Positions 37,051-45,551 of a stretch of 64,000 nt of DNA are shown piece by piece. The stretch spans positions 44,347-108,346 of the forward strand of contig JAUIAB010000009.1 of NCBI GenBank assembly GCA_030425505.1. Reading direction: 5' to 3'. This DNA comes from Bacteroidia bacterium (GTDB lineage Bacteria > Bacteroidota > Bacteroidia > Cytophagales > Flammeovirgaceae). A program made the translations under genes and the position numbers. Position 1 is the first letter of the stretch. Every line of letters starts with the position of its first letter. Below the pieces are notes generated by a model. It was not told the origin of the DNA, ran no database searches, and saw only the letters and a program-made list of their open reading frames with translations.

Positions 37051-37060
37051 TGACAAGTCA
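37051..37060. promoter_or_regulatory. Candidate XRE operator (TGACaaGTCA)
   Basis: The inverted repeat tgac-aa-gtca lies 14 bases before the XRE ATG. The identical 10-mer lies 11 bases before the ATG of the second, truncated XRE gene (63,532-63,541). Conservation of this box in front of two related regulators fits autoregulation in the manner of restriction-modification controller proteins. Confidence 0.55.
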
Positions 37061-37074
37061 CAAATAGAAAGGTC

Positions 37075-37362
37075 ATGCAATTTGGTGAACGAATAAAAGA
37101 GCTACGTGAGAGTAAAGAACTTTTGCAACGCCAACTAGCCGCAAGTCTTGAAATAGACACCCCAATGTTCAGTAAAATAGAACGGGGTGAAAGACGAGCC
37201 AAACGAGAACAAGTTCTCCTACTTGCTGAACTCTTAGAAGCTGATGTACACGACTTATTGGCTGTATGGTTAGCAGACCAGGTCTATGAGCTTGTCAAAG
37301 ATGAAGAAGATGCTAATGAAGCACTTCAAATGGTAATCAACACTGTAAAGAAGCAACAATAA
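37075..37362 (+). CDS. XRE-family regulator (controller-like)
   Basis: 95 aa. The HTH is near 8-60 (L-R-E-S-K-E-L-L-Q-R-Q-L-A-A-S-L-E-I-D-T-P-M-F-S-K-I-E-R-G-E-R), followed by a helical tail (65-95). Small XRE proteins of this size commonly control restriction-modification operons. It is the first gene of the defence operon: HsdM starts 9 bases later. A palindrome before its start is a likely self-operator. A truncated relative begins at 63,553. Confidence 0.85.
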   Translation: MQFGERIKELRESKELLQRQLAASLEIDTPMFSKIERGERRAKREQVLLLAELLEADVHDLLAVWLADQVYELVKDEEDANEALQMVINTVKKQQ

Positions 37363-37371
37363 AGGTCAATT

Positions 37372-39519
37372 ATGGACTTAATAGAATCAGGTATTAAAAA
37401 GGGATTGATCTCATTTGATGAAGAGCGCAAGTACATTACTTACGTCCACCAAAAGAAAAAGAGAAACTACACCAATCCCGAAGAACAGGTACAGGCTGAA
37501 ACCTTCCTCAAGCTCATTATTGTGTATGGCTATCCCGTAGAACGCATTCAGCAGTTTGTTTCTGTGACAATGGGTTCTTCCACCAAGGAAGCAGATATAT
37601 TGGTTTACAATAATGATGAGTGCTCCGAGCCTCACATTATTGTGGAATGTAAAAAACCAGAAGTATCAGAATTAGAGTTTGAACAAGCCATTGAACAAGG
37701 TTTTGCTTATTGCTACGCAACAGCCAAAACGGTAAAATTCCTTTGGGTAACCTCAGGAATTAAAGACCGCTATTTTGAAGTCAACAAGGAGAAACAAGAT
37801 CGTGTTTCCGTTCCTGATATTCCACAATATGGTGTTACCAAGCTATCCAAGTATAAGTATGCAAAAGGTGGTGTTGACCAAAATGCAGCGGAACCAGAAG
37901 TAGAATATGGAAAGCAAAAGTTCTTTGAACTTGATACAGTCAGTGAAGAAGAATTAACCAGGCGTTTCAGAATGGCCCACCAGTCGCTTTGGGCAGGTGG
38001 TGAACTGAATCCTTCAGAAGCATTTGACGAATTAGATAAACTAATATTCTGTAAGATTTGGGATGAAAGACACCCACGCAAAACAGGTGAACCTTACCAA
38101 TTCCAAATCTTTAAAGAAAGTACCGAAGAGAAAACTACCCAAGAGCTATACAAGCGAATACTTGACCTCTATGCAGAAGGAAAGAAAAGAGACCCGGAAG
38201 TATTCAAAGACAACATTAGACTGAATGCCGCCAAGGTAAGAACAGTAGTTACATACCTAGAAGGTATCAACCTAAGCAAAACAGACTTAGACAGTAAAGG
38301 AAGAGCCTTTGAAGCCTTTATGGGTAGTTATTTCAGGGGCGATTTTGGTCAGTTCTTTACGCCAAGAAACATTGTAAAATTCATAGTTGATGTATTGCCC
38401 ATTGAAAACACCTCCCGAGTACTAGACACTTCCTGCGGTAGTGGTGGCTTCCTTCTTTATGCTTTAGATAAGGTGAGAGCACAGGCAAGTGATTACTATG
38501 ATGAAACCTCAGTAGAGCATTACAAGTATTGGCATGATTTCGCTGAGAAGAATCTATTCGGAATTGAGATCAACGAGCAGATTGCCCGTACTGCCAAGAT
38601 GAATATGATTATTCATGATGATGGTCACACCAATGTGATTGCTTCTGATGGATTGCTTCCAAGTGAAGAAATGATAAAGAAGAATGGAAACAAGGAGTTC
38701 AAATACGATTCATTCGACTATATCATTACCAATCCTCCTTTTGGTTCTTCAGTAAAGCAAACTGAAAGAGCCTATATGAATCAGTACCGCATGGCGATTA
38801 AAGATGCTGATTGGTTAGATGTAAAAAAGCAAGGAGCAAAAAACAGAGCCAATCAGAGTACTGAAGTGATGTTCATTGAGCAATGCTATAAGTTCTTAAA
38901 GCCAGGGGGCTACTTGGCAATAGTCATTCCTGATGGTATTCTTACCAATAGTAGCTTACAATATGTAAGAGATCAGATTGAAGATTGGTACAGAATTGTA
39001 GCTGTAGTATCCATGCCTCAAGACGCTTTTGCTCATACGGGTGCAGCTGTAAAAAGCTCGGTAATGTTCCTGAAAAAACTCACAACCAAGCGGAGTGATG
39101 CCATTAAAGCCAAAAAAGTAAGTGTTCAAAACAAGATACTTAAAGACCAAAAATTTGAGAAACAAGTAACTGATTGGGAGAAGGAAAAGAAAAAGATACT
39201 GAAAGACAGAATAGGCTTTAATAATACCACAGGCAAAACCGAGAAAAAGGAAATTGAAGCCACTCAAGAGTTCAAGGATTGGAAATCTGAAATCAATGCT
39301 GAATACAATCAAAAGATAAATGACCTGAAAGACCAATTAGCAGACCTATACCTTGAAGAGAAGCAAAAGGCTTTAGAAGACTATCCAATCTTTATGGCCA
39401 TAGCTGAAGAAATAGGGTATGACGCTTCAGGGAAAACCACCTCAGCAAATGAGCTAGAAACAATTCAAGACTCTTTGCGCCAATTTATTGGATCTGTAAA
39501 TACTAACGAGAAGTACTAA
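37372..39519 (+). CDS. hsdM: HsdM N6-adenine methyltransferase with N-terminal HsdR-type nuclease domain
   Basis: 715 aa, longer than ordinary HsdM. Residues ~35-130 form an HSDR_N_2 domain with a PD-(D/E)xK-like core: D75 (T-K-E-A-D-I), E92 and K94 (V-E-C-K-K-P), all present. Then come a helical M-subunit domain and the methylase with the SAM motif L-D-T-S-C-G-S-G-G-F (351-360) and N-P-P-F (454-457). The C-terminus (about 580-690) is a coiled coil. It should methylate adenine with HsdS and might also cut. No HsdR follows, which is unusual. HsdS begins 5 bases later. Confidence 0.93.
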   Translation: MDLIESGIKKGLISFDEERKYITYVHQKKKRNYTNPEEQVQAETFLKLIIVYGYPVERIQQFVSVTMGSSTKEADILVYNNDECSEPHIIVECKKPEVSELEFEQAIEQGFAYCYATAKTVKFLWVTSGIKDRYFEVNKEKQDRVSVPDIPQYGVTKLSKYKYAKGGVDQNAAEPEVEYGKQKFFELDTVSEEELTRRFRMAHQSLWAGGELNPSEAFDELDKLIFCKIWDERHPRKTGEPYQFQIFKESTEEKTTQELYKRILDLYAEGKKRDPEVFKDNIRLNAAKVRTVVTYLEGINLSKTDLDSKGRAFEAFMGSYFRGDFGQFFTPRNIVKFIVDVLPIENTSRVLDTSCGSGGFLLYALDKVRAQASDYYDETSVEHYKYWHDFAEKNLFGIEINEQIARTAKMNMIIHDDGHTNVIASDGLLPSEEMIKKNGNKEFKYDSFDYIITNPPFGSSVKQTERAYMNQYRMAIKDADWLDVKKQGAKNRANQSTEVMFIEQCYKFLKPGGYLAIVIPDGILTNSSLQYVRDQIEDWYRIVAVVSMPQDAFAHTGAAVKSSVMFLKKLTTKRSDAIKAKKVSVQNKILKDQKFEKQVTDWEKEKKKILKDRIGFNNTTGKTEKKEIEATQEFKDWKSEINAEYNQKINDLKDQLADLYLEEKQKALEDYPIFMAIAEEIGYDASGKTTSANELETIQDSLRQFIGSVNTNEKY

Positions 39520-39524
39520 GCATT

Positions 39525-40988
39525 ATGCCAGATTTAATAGCAAACAGCGTTTCAAACACATTCCAAGTCAATTTATCAGACTTGGAAAACAGACTTGATC
39601 CGCACTTCTATAAGCCTGAATATGCTGAACTAATCGACAAATTGAATAACTCCCCTAATTCAAAACTTGGTGATGTAGTTAAATTCTCGTCAGAAACTTG
39701 GAACCAAAAAGACCATTTTGAAGGTACATTTCCATACATTGAAATAAGCGAGATTGATTTATCAACGGGTGCGATAAAATACATTCGTCAAGTTCCAATC
39801 TCCGAAGCACCAAGCCGTGCAAAGAAAATTGTGCGTTCAGGAGATATAATAGTTTCAACTACAAGACCTAGCCGTGGTGCTATCAGTTTCATTACAGACG
39901 AAAATGATTTTAGTATAGCCTCCACAGGCTTTTCTGTTTTAAGGGGTATAAAACCTGATGCAGAAGTTAGCCTAGAATATCTCTTTTGGATTCTCCGACA
40001 AAAGTTCATTTTACGCCAAATGGAACAACGTAGCAGCGGTGGTAATTACCCTGCTATTACAGAAGATGAGCTTAAAAAGATTCTAATTCCTACTCCAACA
40101 GAAAATGAACAAGAAGAAATAGTAGAACTCTTCAAAACTGCATTGGCAAATCGTCAGACAAGGATTCAAGAATCCGAAAATTTACTTGCTGAAATCGACT
40201 CGTATATTCTCAACGAATTAGGAATCATATTACCTGAGAAGGACACAAGCATTGAAGCTAGAATGTTTCAAACCACCTTTCAAGAACTGTCAGGCAGAAG
40301 GTTTGACCCTAAACTATTTGACACTCATTCCAAAAATCTATTCGCAGCGGTTGAAAATGCCCAATACCCAAAAGAGCCTCTTAAAAACCTGATTTCACAT
40401 TCAGCAGCAGGAGATTGGGGAATTGATGAAGAAGCGGAAGTTAAGGAAGATCAGTATGATACCTGTTTGGTAATTAGAGCCACTGAGTTTGATAACCTAT
40501 ACAACCTCAAGCTAGAAAATGACAGGGTTAGATACAGAAAAATCAAAAAGGATAAACTCAAGCAATTAGACATTCAGCCATATGACTTGCTCATAGAAAA
40601 ATCAGGCGGCAGCCCAGATCAGCCAGTGGGCAGAATCTCATTGCTTACAGAAGATTTATTTGAAAACAATACGCTGTGCTACAGCAACTTTATTCATAAA
40701 ATACGAGTGGACACCTCAAGAGTTGACCCCTCCTATTTGTTCTGTTTCCTCAAGACTATTCACAATATCAAAATCACTGAGATTATGCAGAGTCAAACCA
40801 ACGGCATTCGTAATCTTATCATGGGTGAATACTTCAATCAATCTATTGTCCTACCAAAGTTGGATAAGCAAATTGAGATTGGTAAGGAAGCTAACAGGAG
40901 AAGGTTTGAAGCTCAGCGATTGTCTTTAGAAGCAAATAAGGTATTGGAAGATGCCAGAGCAGAAATTGAACAAATGATCCTCGAATAA
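39525..40988 (+). CDS. hsdS: Type I restriction-modification specificity subunit HsdS
   Basis: 487 aa with two target-recognition domains (about 30-205 and 265-440) divided by helical spacers (about 180-235 and 440-487) rich in A-x-x-x-R/Q, the typical HsdS duplication. The first TRD ends with R-S-S-G-G-N-Y-P-A-I; the second has S-Q-T-N-G-I-R-N-L. It determines the two half-sites methylated by HsdM. The recognition sequence cannot be read from the gene. It is intact, with a 2-base gap to RhuM. Confidence 0.92.
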   Translation: MPDLIANSVSNTFQVNLSDLENRLDPHFYKPEYAELIDKLNNSPNSKLGDVVKFSSETWNQKDHFEGTFPYIEISEIDLSTGAIKYIRQVPISEAPSRAKKIVRSGDIIVSTTRPSRGAISFITDENDFSIASTGFSVLRGIKPDAEVSLEYLFWILRQKFILRQMEQRSSGGNYPAITEDELKKILIPTPTENEQEEIVELFKTALANRQTRIQESENLLAEIDSYILNELGIILPEKDTSIEARMFQTTFQELSGRRFDPKLFDTHSKNLFAAVENAQYPKEPLKNLISHSAAGDWGIDEEAEVKEDQYDTCLVIRATEFDNLYNLKLENDRVRYRKIKKDKLKQLDIQPYDLLIEKSGGSPDQPVGRISLLTEDLFENNTLCYSNFIHKIRVDTSRVDPSYLFCFLKTIHNIKITEIMQSQTNGIRNLIMGEYFNQSIVLPKLDKQIEIGKEANRRRFEAQRLSLEANKVLEDARAEIEQMILE

Positions 40989-40990
40989 TC

Positions 40991-42028
40991 ATGGATATGG
41001 AAAACAGCCTTACCCCCAATCAGTCGGAGTTCCTTCTTTATGTTTCCCAAAGTGGAGATGTAAAGGTGGATGTATTGCTACAGGATGAAACCGTGTGGCT
41101 TACCCAAGATGGCATGCAAAAGCTGTTTGAAAAAGCCAAGGCAACCATTTCCGAGCATATATCCAATGTATTTGAAGAAGGCGAATTAGAGCGGGAGTCA
41201 ACTGTTCGGAAATTCCGAACAGTTCAAATGGAAGGCGGAAGAGAAGTAGCACGAGAATTAGATTATTACAACCTTGATGTGATCATTTCGGTTGGCTACC
41301 GAGTAAAGTCTCAACGGGGTACACAATTCCGTATTTGGGCTACTAAGATATTACGGGAGTATATTATCAAAGGCTTTGCTATGGATGATGAACGCCTCAA
41401 GCAAGGTTCTGCTCTTTTCGGTAAAGATTACTTTGATGAATTGCTTGAACGTATCCGTGAGATACGAGCCAGTGAAAGACGATTCTACCAAAAAATCACC
41501 GACATATACGCTCAGTGTAGCATTGATTATGACCCCAAAGCGGAGATTACTCAAACCTTTTATAAAACCGTACAAAACAAATTGCATTGGGCGATCACAG
41601 GCCATACCGCAGCAGAGTTGATCAAAGGCCGTGCAGATTCCAGCAAGCCGAAAATGGGTCTGACCACATGGAAAAATGCTCCCAAAGGCAAGATTCTAAA
41701 AACTGACGTTTCAGTAGCAAAAAACTACCTCAACGAAAAGGAACTGAAAGAACTCAACCGAATCGTGACCATGTACCTCGACTTTGCCGAACTACAAGCT
41801 GAAAAACAAAACCCCATGAAAATGGTGGATTGGGTCAGCCGTTTAGATGCCTTTTTACAGTTCAATGACTACAAGGTGCTGAAAGATGCAGGTAAAATAT
41901 CAGCTTCTATTGCCAAACAATTAGCCGAAAAGGAATACAGCAAATACCGTGTCGTTCAGGACAAGGAGTTTGAATCTGACTTTGACAAAGAAGTGAAGCG
42001 AATCACCAAAAAGGGAAAGAAAAAGTAA
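40991..42028 (+). CDS. RhuM-family protein
   Basis: 345 aa, full length. The N-terminal DNA-binding-like half (about 20-130) has V-W-L-T-Q-D-G-M-Q-K-L-F and Y-Y-N-L-D-V-I-I-S-V-G-Y-R-V-K-S-Q-R-G-T-Q-F-R-I-W-A-T. The C-terminal half is Fic-like helical (L-H-W-A-I-T-G-H-T-A-A-E, then L-Y-L-D-F-A-E-L-Q-A). RhuM was named from a Salmonella pathogenicity island and is often found inside type I R-M loci; its role is unknown. Tight packing (2 and 6 base gaps) puts it in the HsdMS-pAgo operon. Decayed relatives lie at 3.8-4.4 kb. Confidence 0.88.
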   Translation: MDMENSLTPNQSEFLLYVSQSGDVKVDVLLQDETVWLTQDGMQKLFEKAKATISEHISNVFEEGELERESTVRKFRTVQMEGGREVARELDYYNLDVIISVGYRVKSQRGTQFRIWATKILREYIIKGFAMDDERLKQGSALFGKDYFDELLERIREIRASERRFYQKITDIYAQCSIDYDPKAEITQTFYKTVQNKLHWAITGHTAAELIKGRADSSKPKMGLTTWKNAPKGKILKTDVSVAKNYLNEKELKELNRIVTMYLDFAELQAEKQNPMKMVDWVSRLDAFLQFNDYKVLKDAGKISASIAKQLAEKEYSKYRVVQDKEFESDFDKEVKRITKKGKKK

Positions 42029-42034
42029 ACGCCT

Positions 42035-44101
42035 ATGCAGAAGAACCAAGAGCTATTTTTCAATGTACTTAAATTCGATTGGCCTACAGAAGCACTAGAA
42101 TTTCACTTCTTCGAAGATGAAATACCAGGAGCAGAACGAATCTTCCATTCGGTAGTTCCTGATGAAATCAAAGAGCAATTTCCAAACCTTGGCAGCCAAG
42201 AGCAAGAGCACCTTTACACCACCTATACGGTGGCAAATGAAGGTTCTGTTAGCGTTTCGTTCAACCTAAGCAAAAGCAAATACAGCTTTGCCAAGCGGTA
42301 CTTCAATTGGGTCATTCGCAACCACTTTCTTAGTAAAGAAGATACGCTAGTTCGCTCTACTTTCATTTCAGATACCAACGTTTGGATTCCTGCAACCAAA
42401 CAGCCATACACTGATTTCACAGTTTATGAAAAGTACACGCTCAAGGTTCAAATCAAGCATTTTAGCGGTTATCCTGAAATCCTACTCTCTTTTGATGGTA
42501 GGTCAAAAGTCTTTAAACAGCCAGCCAATGAGCTAATCCATTCTGTAAGTGCGGCAGCTTTCAATTGGGTGATGTATAAAGGTGCGATACAGAAATGGGA
42601 TGATCTACAAGAAGCTGAAGAAGACATTGACAATGCAGAAGTGTTTCCAGTGCTCAATGCAGACATTGAAGGAGCAATGGGTTATCCATATGAGCCAATA
42701 AAACCCACCAACAAGTATTCTGATTATTTAGACTTGATTGTTAAGTTCTACAAGCAGTATATCAATGTCGAAGACTTCAAAAAAGTCATAGACCTACACA
42801 AGAGCGGTTTTATTAAGGTAAAGCCCACTTCAATTGATTCCACCTCAGAAGAAAGTAATGAATTGCTGTTTGGCAATGGCAATACCGAGAAAGTACCCTA
42901 CACAGGAATCAAGCTGCATAAACCCTACAAGAAAAGCCCACATTCAGCCGTCAACCTATTTTATATCTTCCATGAAGATGATTACGAAACAGTTAAAGAC
43001 CTTGACAGTCGTTTCAAAAATGGTTTCGGCTTCTTTAAAGGCTTAGAGCGGTTTGCCAAAATCATGTTCCATACACAGGAAGGGTTTAGTATTCGTTTTA
43101 AGAATAGAGAGAATCCCATTGAGCAAATTGAAGAAATACTGACGAAGAGAACCTTTGACCCTGCGGTACAATACATTGCTGTTTATATCACTCCATTTGG
43201 CAAGTTTGATACCGACAAGCAGCACCGAGAAATCTACTATCAGGTTAAAGAACTCCTACTCAAAAGAAACATTACTTCACAGGCGATAGACCCTGCCAAA
43301 ATGGAAGAACAAGGCGAAGATTGGGTATATAGCTTACCCAACATTTCAATTGCCATGCTCGCAAAGCTCAATGGCATTCCTTGGCAGCTAAAACAAACTG
43401 AACAAAGTGAATTGATTGTAGGTATTGGAGCTTTCCTACATAAAGAAGAAAACATTCAGTACATAGGCTCGTCTTTCAGCTTCACCAATCATGGCCGCTT
43501 CAATCGCTTTGAGTACTTCATGAAAAATGAGATTGATGTACTTGCAGGTTCAATAGCAGATTCAGTTCGTCAATATGCAGCGGCACATGGCGAACCTTCC
43601 AGACTCATAATCCACTTCTACAAGACCATGAGTAAAGCAGAGATTGAACCCATACAACACGAGCTAAAGAATCTTGGCTTACACATTCCGGTATTCATAA
43701 TCACAATCAACAAAACCGAATCAAGAGACATATTAGCCTTTGACAAGAAATGGAACGGTAGAATGCCAATGAGCGGCACATTTATCAATTTAGGTGGCAA
43801 GCAGTATTTGTTGTTCAACAGTACCAGGTATGCCACCTCACTACCCAAACCAAAAGACGGCTATCCATTTCCTGTAAAGCTCAAGATTGATTGTACCGAT
43901 AAGGAAGAATTGAAAGACACGAAAGTGATTAAGAACCTGATAGAACAAGTCTATCAGTTCAGCAGAATGTATTGGAAATCAGTACGCCAACAGAATCTGC
44001 CTGTTACAATCAAATACCCTGAAATGGTGGCTCAAATCGCCCCACATTTCAACGCAAACGACATTCCCGAATATGGTAAAACGAATCTTTGGTTCTTATG
44101 A
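42035..44101 (+). CDS. Long prokaryotic Argonaute (pAgo), catalytically inactive PIWI
   Basis: 688 aa. A ~370-residue N-terminal part (N/L1/L2-like, with Y-P-E-I-L-L-S-F-D-G-R near 146-156; a PAZ is reduced or absent), MID about 375-455, PIWI about 458-688. The MID pocket has Y401, K405, Q416 and K444 at the 4/11/28 spacing of the guide 5'-phosphate pocket in characterised pAgos. It ends in a hydrophobic L-W-F-L, as many Agos do. The PIWI tetrad is lost: G-I-G-A (463-466) replaces the G-I-D motif and H-F-Y-K replaces H-R-D-G. It should bind a guide and target but not slice. It is the last gene of the operon and shares ATGA with the next gene. Confidence 0.88.
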   Translation: MQKNQELFFNVLKFDWPTEALEFHFFEDEIPGAERIFHSVVPDEIKEQFPNLGSQEQEHLYTTYTVANEGSVSVSFNLSKSKYSFAKRYFNWVIRNHFLSKEDTLVRSTFISDTNVWIPATKQPYTDFTVYEKYTLKVQIKHFSGYPEILLSFDGRSKVFKQPANELIHSVSAAAFNWVMYKGAIQKWDDLQEAEEDIDNAEVFPVLNADIEGAMGYPYEPIKPTNKYSDYLDLIVKFYKQYINVEDFKKVIDLHKSGFIKVKPTSIDSTSEESNELLFGNGNTEKVPYTGIKLHKPYKKSPHSAVNLFYIFHEDDYETVKDLDSRFKNGFGFFKGLERFAKIMFHTQEGFSIRFKNRENPIEQIEEILTKRTFDPAVQYIAVYITPFGKFDTDKQHREIYYQVKELLLKRNITSQAIDPAKMEEQGEDWVYSLPNISIAMLAKLNGIPWQLKQTEQSELIVGIGAFLHKEENIQYIGSSFSFTNHGRFNRFEYFMKNEIDVLAGSIADSVRQYAAAHGEPSRLIIHFYKTMSKAEIEPIQHELKNLGLHIPVFIITINKTESRDILAFDKKWNGRMPMSGTFINLGGKQYLLFNSTRYATSLPKPKDGYPFPVKLKIDCTDKEELKDTKVIKNLIEQVYQFSRMYWKSVRQQNLPVTIKYPEMVAQIAPHFNANDIPEYGKTNLWFL

Positions 44102-44103
44102 AA
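44045..44103 (+). repeat. 59-bp direct repeat, copy 1 (pAgo 3' end)
   Basis: The last 19 codons of pAgo, including the stop and the overlapping ATGAAA of the next gene. The same 59 bases, with one mismatch (44,069 g versus 55,619 a), occur at 55,595-55,653 right before the Fur gene. The two copies flank 11.5 kb of copper-resistance genes. Confidence 0.9.
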
Positions 44104-44670
44104 CAAAATGAACTATTACACATCAAAAACATGGTTTGTCCCCGCTGCATAATGGCAGTAAGGGACGAGCTCAACGAACTCGAAATTCAATTTCAGGATG
44201 TTCAATTAGGTCAGGTCATTCTTTCAGATCCTATTGACAAGCAAAAACTCAAATCGCTTAGCAATCAATTGAATGCTTTAGGATTTGAGTTGCTCGAACC
44301 AGGAAAGTCAGTACTGATCTCTAAAATCAAAACCGTAATTATTGAACAAATTCATCACGAGCAAGAACCCCTTTCCATCAACTTTTCTTCTTTAATTTCG
44401 GATGAACTGAACCATGAATACACATACTTGAGCAGGCTATTCTCCTCCGTTGAAGGGATTACCATTGAGAAATTCATTGTCCTTCAAAAAATTGAAAAGG
44501 TCAAAGAGTATTTGATTTACAACCAAATGACCTTATCGGAGATAGCCAATGAAATGAACTATAGCAGCGTATCGCATCTTTCTTCTCAGTTCAAGAAAGA
44601 AACGGGAATGACCCCTACTAAATTCAAAGGTCAATCGAGTCACCATAGAAAGCCCTTAGATAAGCTCTGA
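44098..44670 (+). CDS. Metal-sensing AraC-type regulator with HMA-like N-terminus
   Basis: 190 aa from ATG 44,098 (ATGA overlap with pAgo; the TTG at 44,089 is less likely). Residues 1-70 form an HMA/ferredoxin-like fold with the ligand motif M-V-C-P-R-C. The C-terminal AraC HTH (about 95-180) has L-S-E-I-A-N-E-M-N-Y-S-S-V-S-H-L-S-S-Q-F-K-K-E-T-G-M-T-P. It probably senses Cu+/Ag+ by the Cys pair and activates the following genes, where a repeated 25-bp motif occurs twice. Its effector-domain/HTH fusion is typical of Bacteroidota. Confidence 0.88.
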   Translation: MKQNELLHIKNMVCPRCIMAVRDELNELEIQFQDVQLGQVILSDPIDKQKLKSLSNQLNALGFELLEPGKSVLISKIKTVIIEQIHHEQEPLSINFSSLISDELNHEYTYLSRLFSSVEGITIEKFIVLQKIEKVKEYLIYNQMTLSEIANEMNYSSVSHLSSQFKKETGMTPTKFKGQSSHHRKPLDKL

Positions 44671-44681
44671 GCATAATTTCA

Positions 44682-44707
44682 TAAACCAAAGTCAATATTG
44701 TGTAACA
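44682..44707 (+). promoter_or_regulatory. Candidate AraC-type operator, copy 1
   Basis: Contains taaaccaaagtcaa and tgtaaca, and recurs at 45,493-45,518. It is 50 bases before the HMA-MauE start. The likely ligand is the AraC-type protein encoded just upstream. Confidence 0.6.
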
Positions 44708-44757
44708 TTCAAAGACAGCTGATTTCCCAATTTTGTGATCCCAAAAAAGGATAAGCA

Positions 44758-45495
44758 ATGCATAGTAGAACATACAAAATTGAAGGAATGACCTGCGGTG
44801 GATGTGTAGCAAGTGTAAAAAATCAATTGTTGACAGCTTCTGAAATCAAAGAAGCTCATGTTCAGCTTGATTTCCCACAGGCACAGTTGAATTTAAATGA
44901 ACCCATTGCTCTTGAATTTCTACAAGCACTTGTCAAGAAAGCGGGAGATTATTCCATATCGGAAACTCCTTCTGTGCAGGAAAAAACAATAGATCAACTT
45001 CCAAATAAGTCTACAAGTACATACAAGCCACTATTGCTTATTGTTTCATTTATAGCAGCCGTTACTGCACTCTCACAGTTTCCTTTCGCCTCATTTTCAA
45101 CAATGCTATGGATGCGTCATTTTATGGCGGGCTTTTTCATTGTCTTCGCCTTTTTTAAACTATTAAACCTAAAAGGCTTTGCAGACTCCTACAAAATGTA
45201 TGACATAATTGCTGCTAGATGGTCGGCTTGGGGATATATCTACCCCTTCGTGGAATTAACCCTTGGAGTTTTATATTTAATTAACCTGGCACCACTTGCA
45301 ACGAACATCAGTACTGCCATTATTTTAGGAGTAAGCAGTATTGGAGTTATAAAGAGCAACCTTGATAAGAAAAAAATCAGATGTGCCTGCCTTGGAGATG
45401 TATTTAACTTACCCATGAGTACTGTAACCATTGTCGAAGATTTAACCATGGTAGGAATGGCCGTATTTATGCTTTTTAGTTACCAAATCTTGTAA
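44758..45495 (+). CDS. HMA-MauE/DoxX-like membrane protein
   Basis: 245 aa. HMA domain (1-68) with the metal site G-M-T-C-G-G-C, a linker, then a four-helix MauE/DoxX-like membrane part (about 90-245) with C-A-C-L-G-D-V-F-N-L-P-M-S near 204-216. It is probably a copper or mercury handling protein, moving metal or electrons across the membrane. It follows the regulator with a gap that holds one operator copy. Confidence 0.82.
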   Translation: MHSRTYKIEGMTCGGCVASVKNQLLTASEIKEAHVQLDFPQAQLNLNEPIALEFLQALVKKAGDYSISETPSVQEKTIDQLPNKSTSTYKPLLLIVSFIAAVTALSQFPFASFSTMLWMRHFMAGFFIVFAFFKLLNLKGFADSYKMYDIIAARWSAWGYIYPFVELTLGVLYLINLAPLATNISTAIILGVSSIGVIKSNLDKKKIRCACLGDVFNLPMSTVTIVEDLTMVGMAVFMLFSYQIL

Positions 45496-45518
45496 ACCAA
45501 AGTCAAAATTCTGTAAAA
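45493..45518 (+). promoter_or_regulatory. Candidate AraC-type operator, copy 2
   Basis: Same taaaccaaagtcaa motif and tgtaa tail as copy 1, directly after the HMA-MauE stop. A candidate -7 element tatctttg lies at 45,538-45,545, only a few bases before the possible TTG starts of the next gene, so the message might have a very short leader. Confidence 0.55.
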
Positions 45519-45551
45519 CACTCAATTTGTAATTTCGTATCTTTGAAAATC

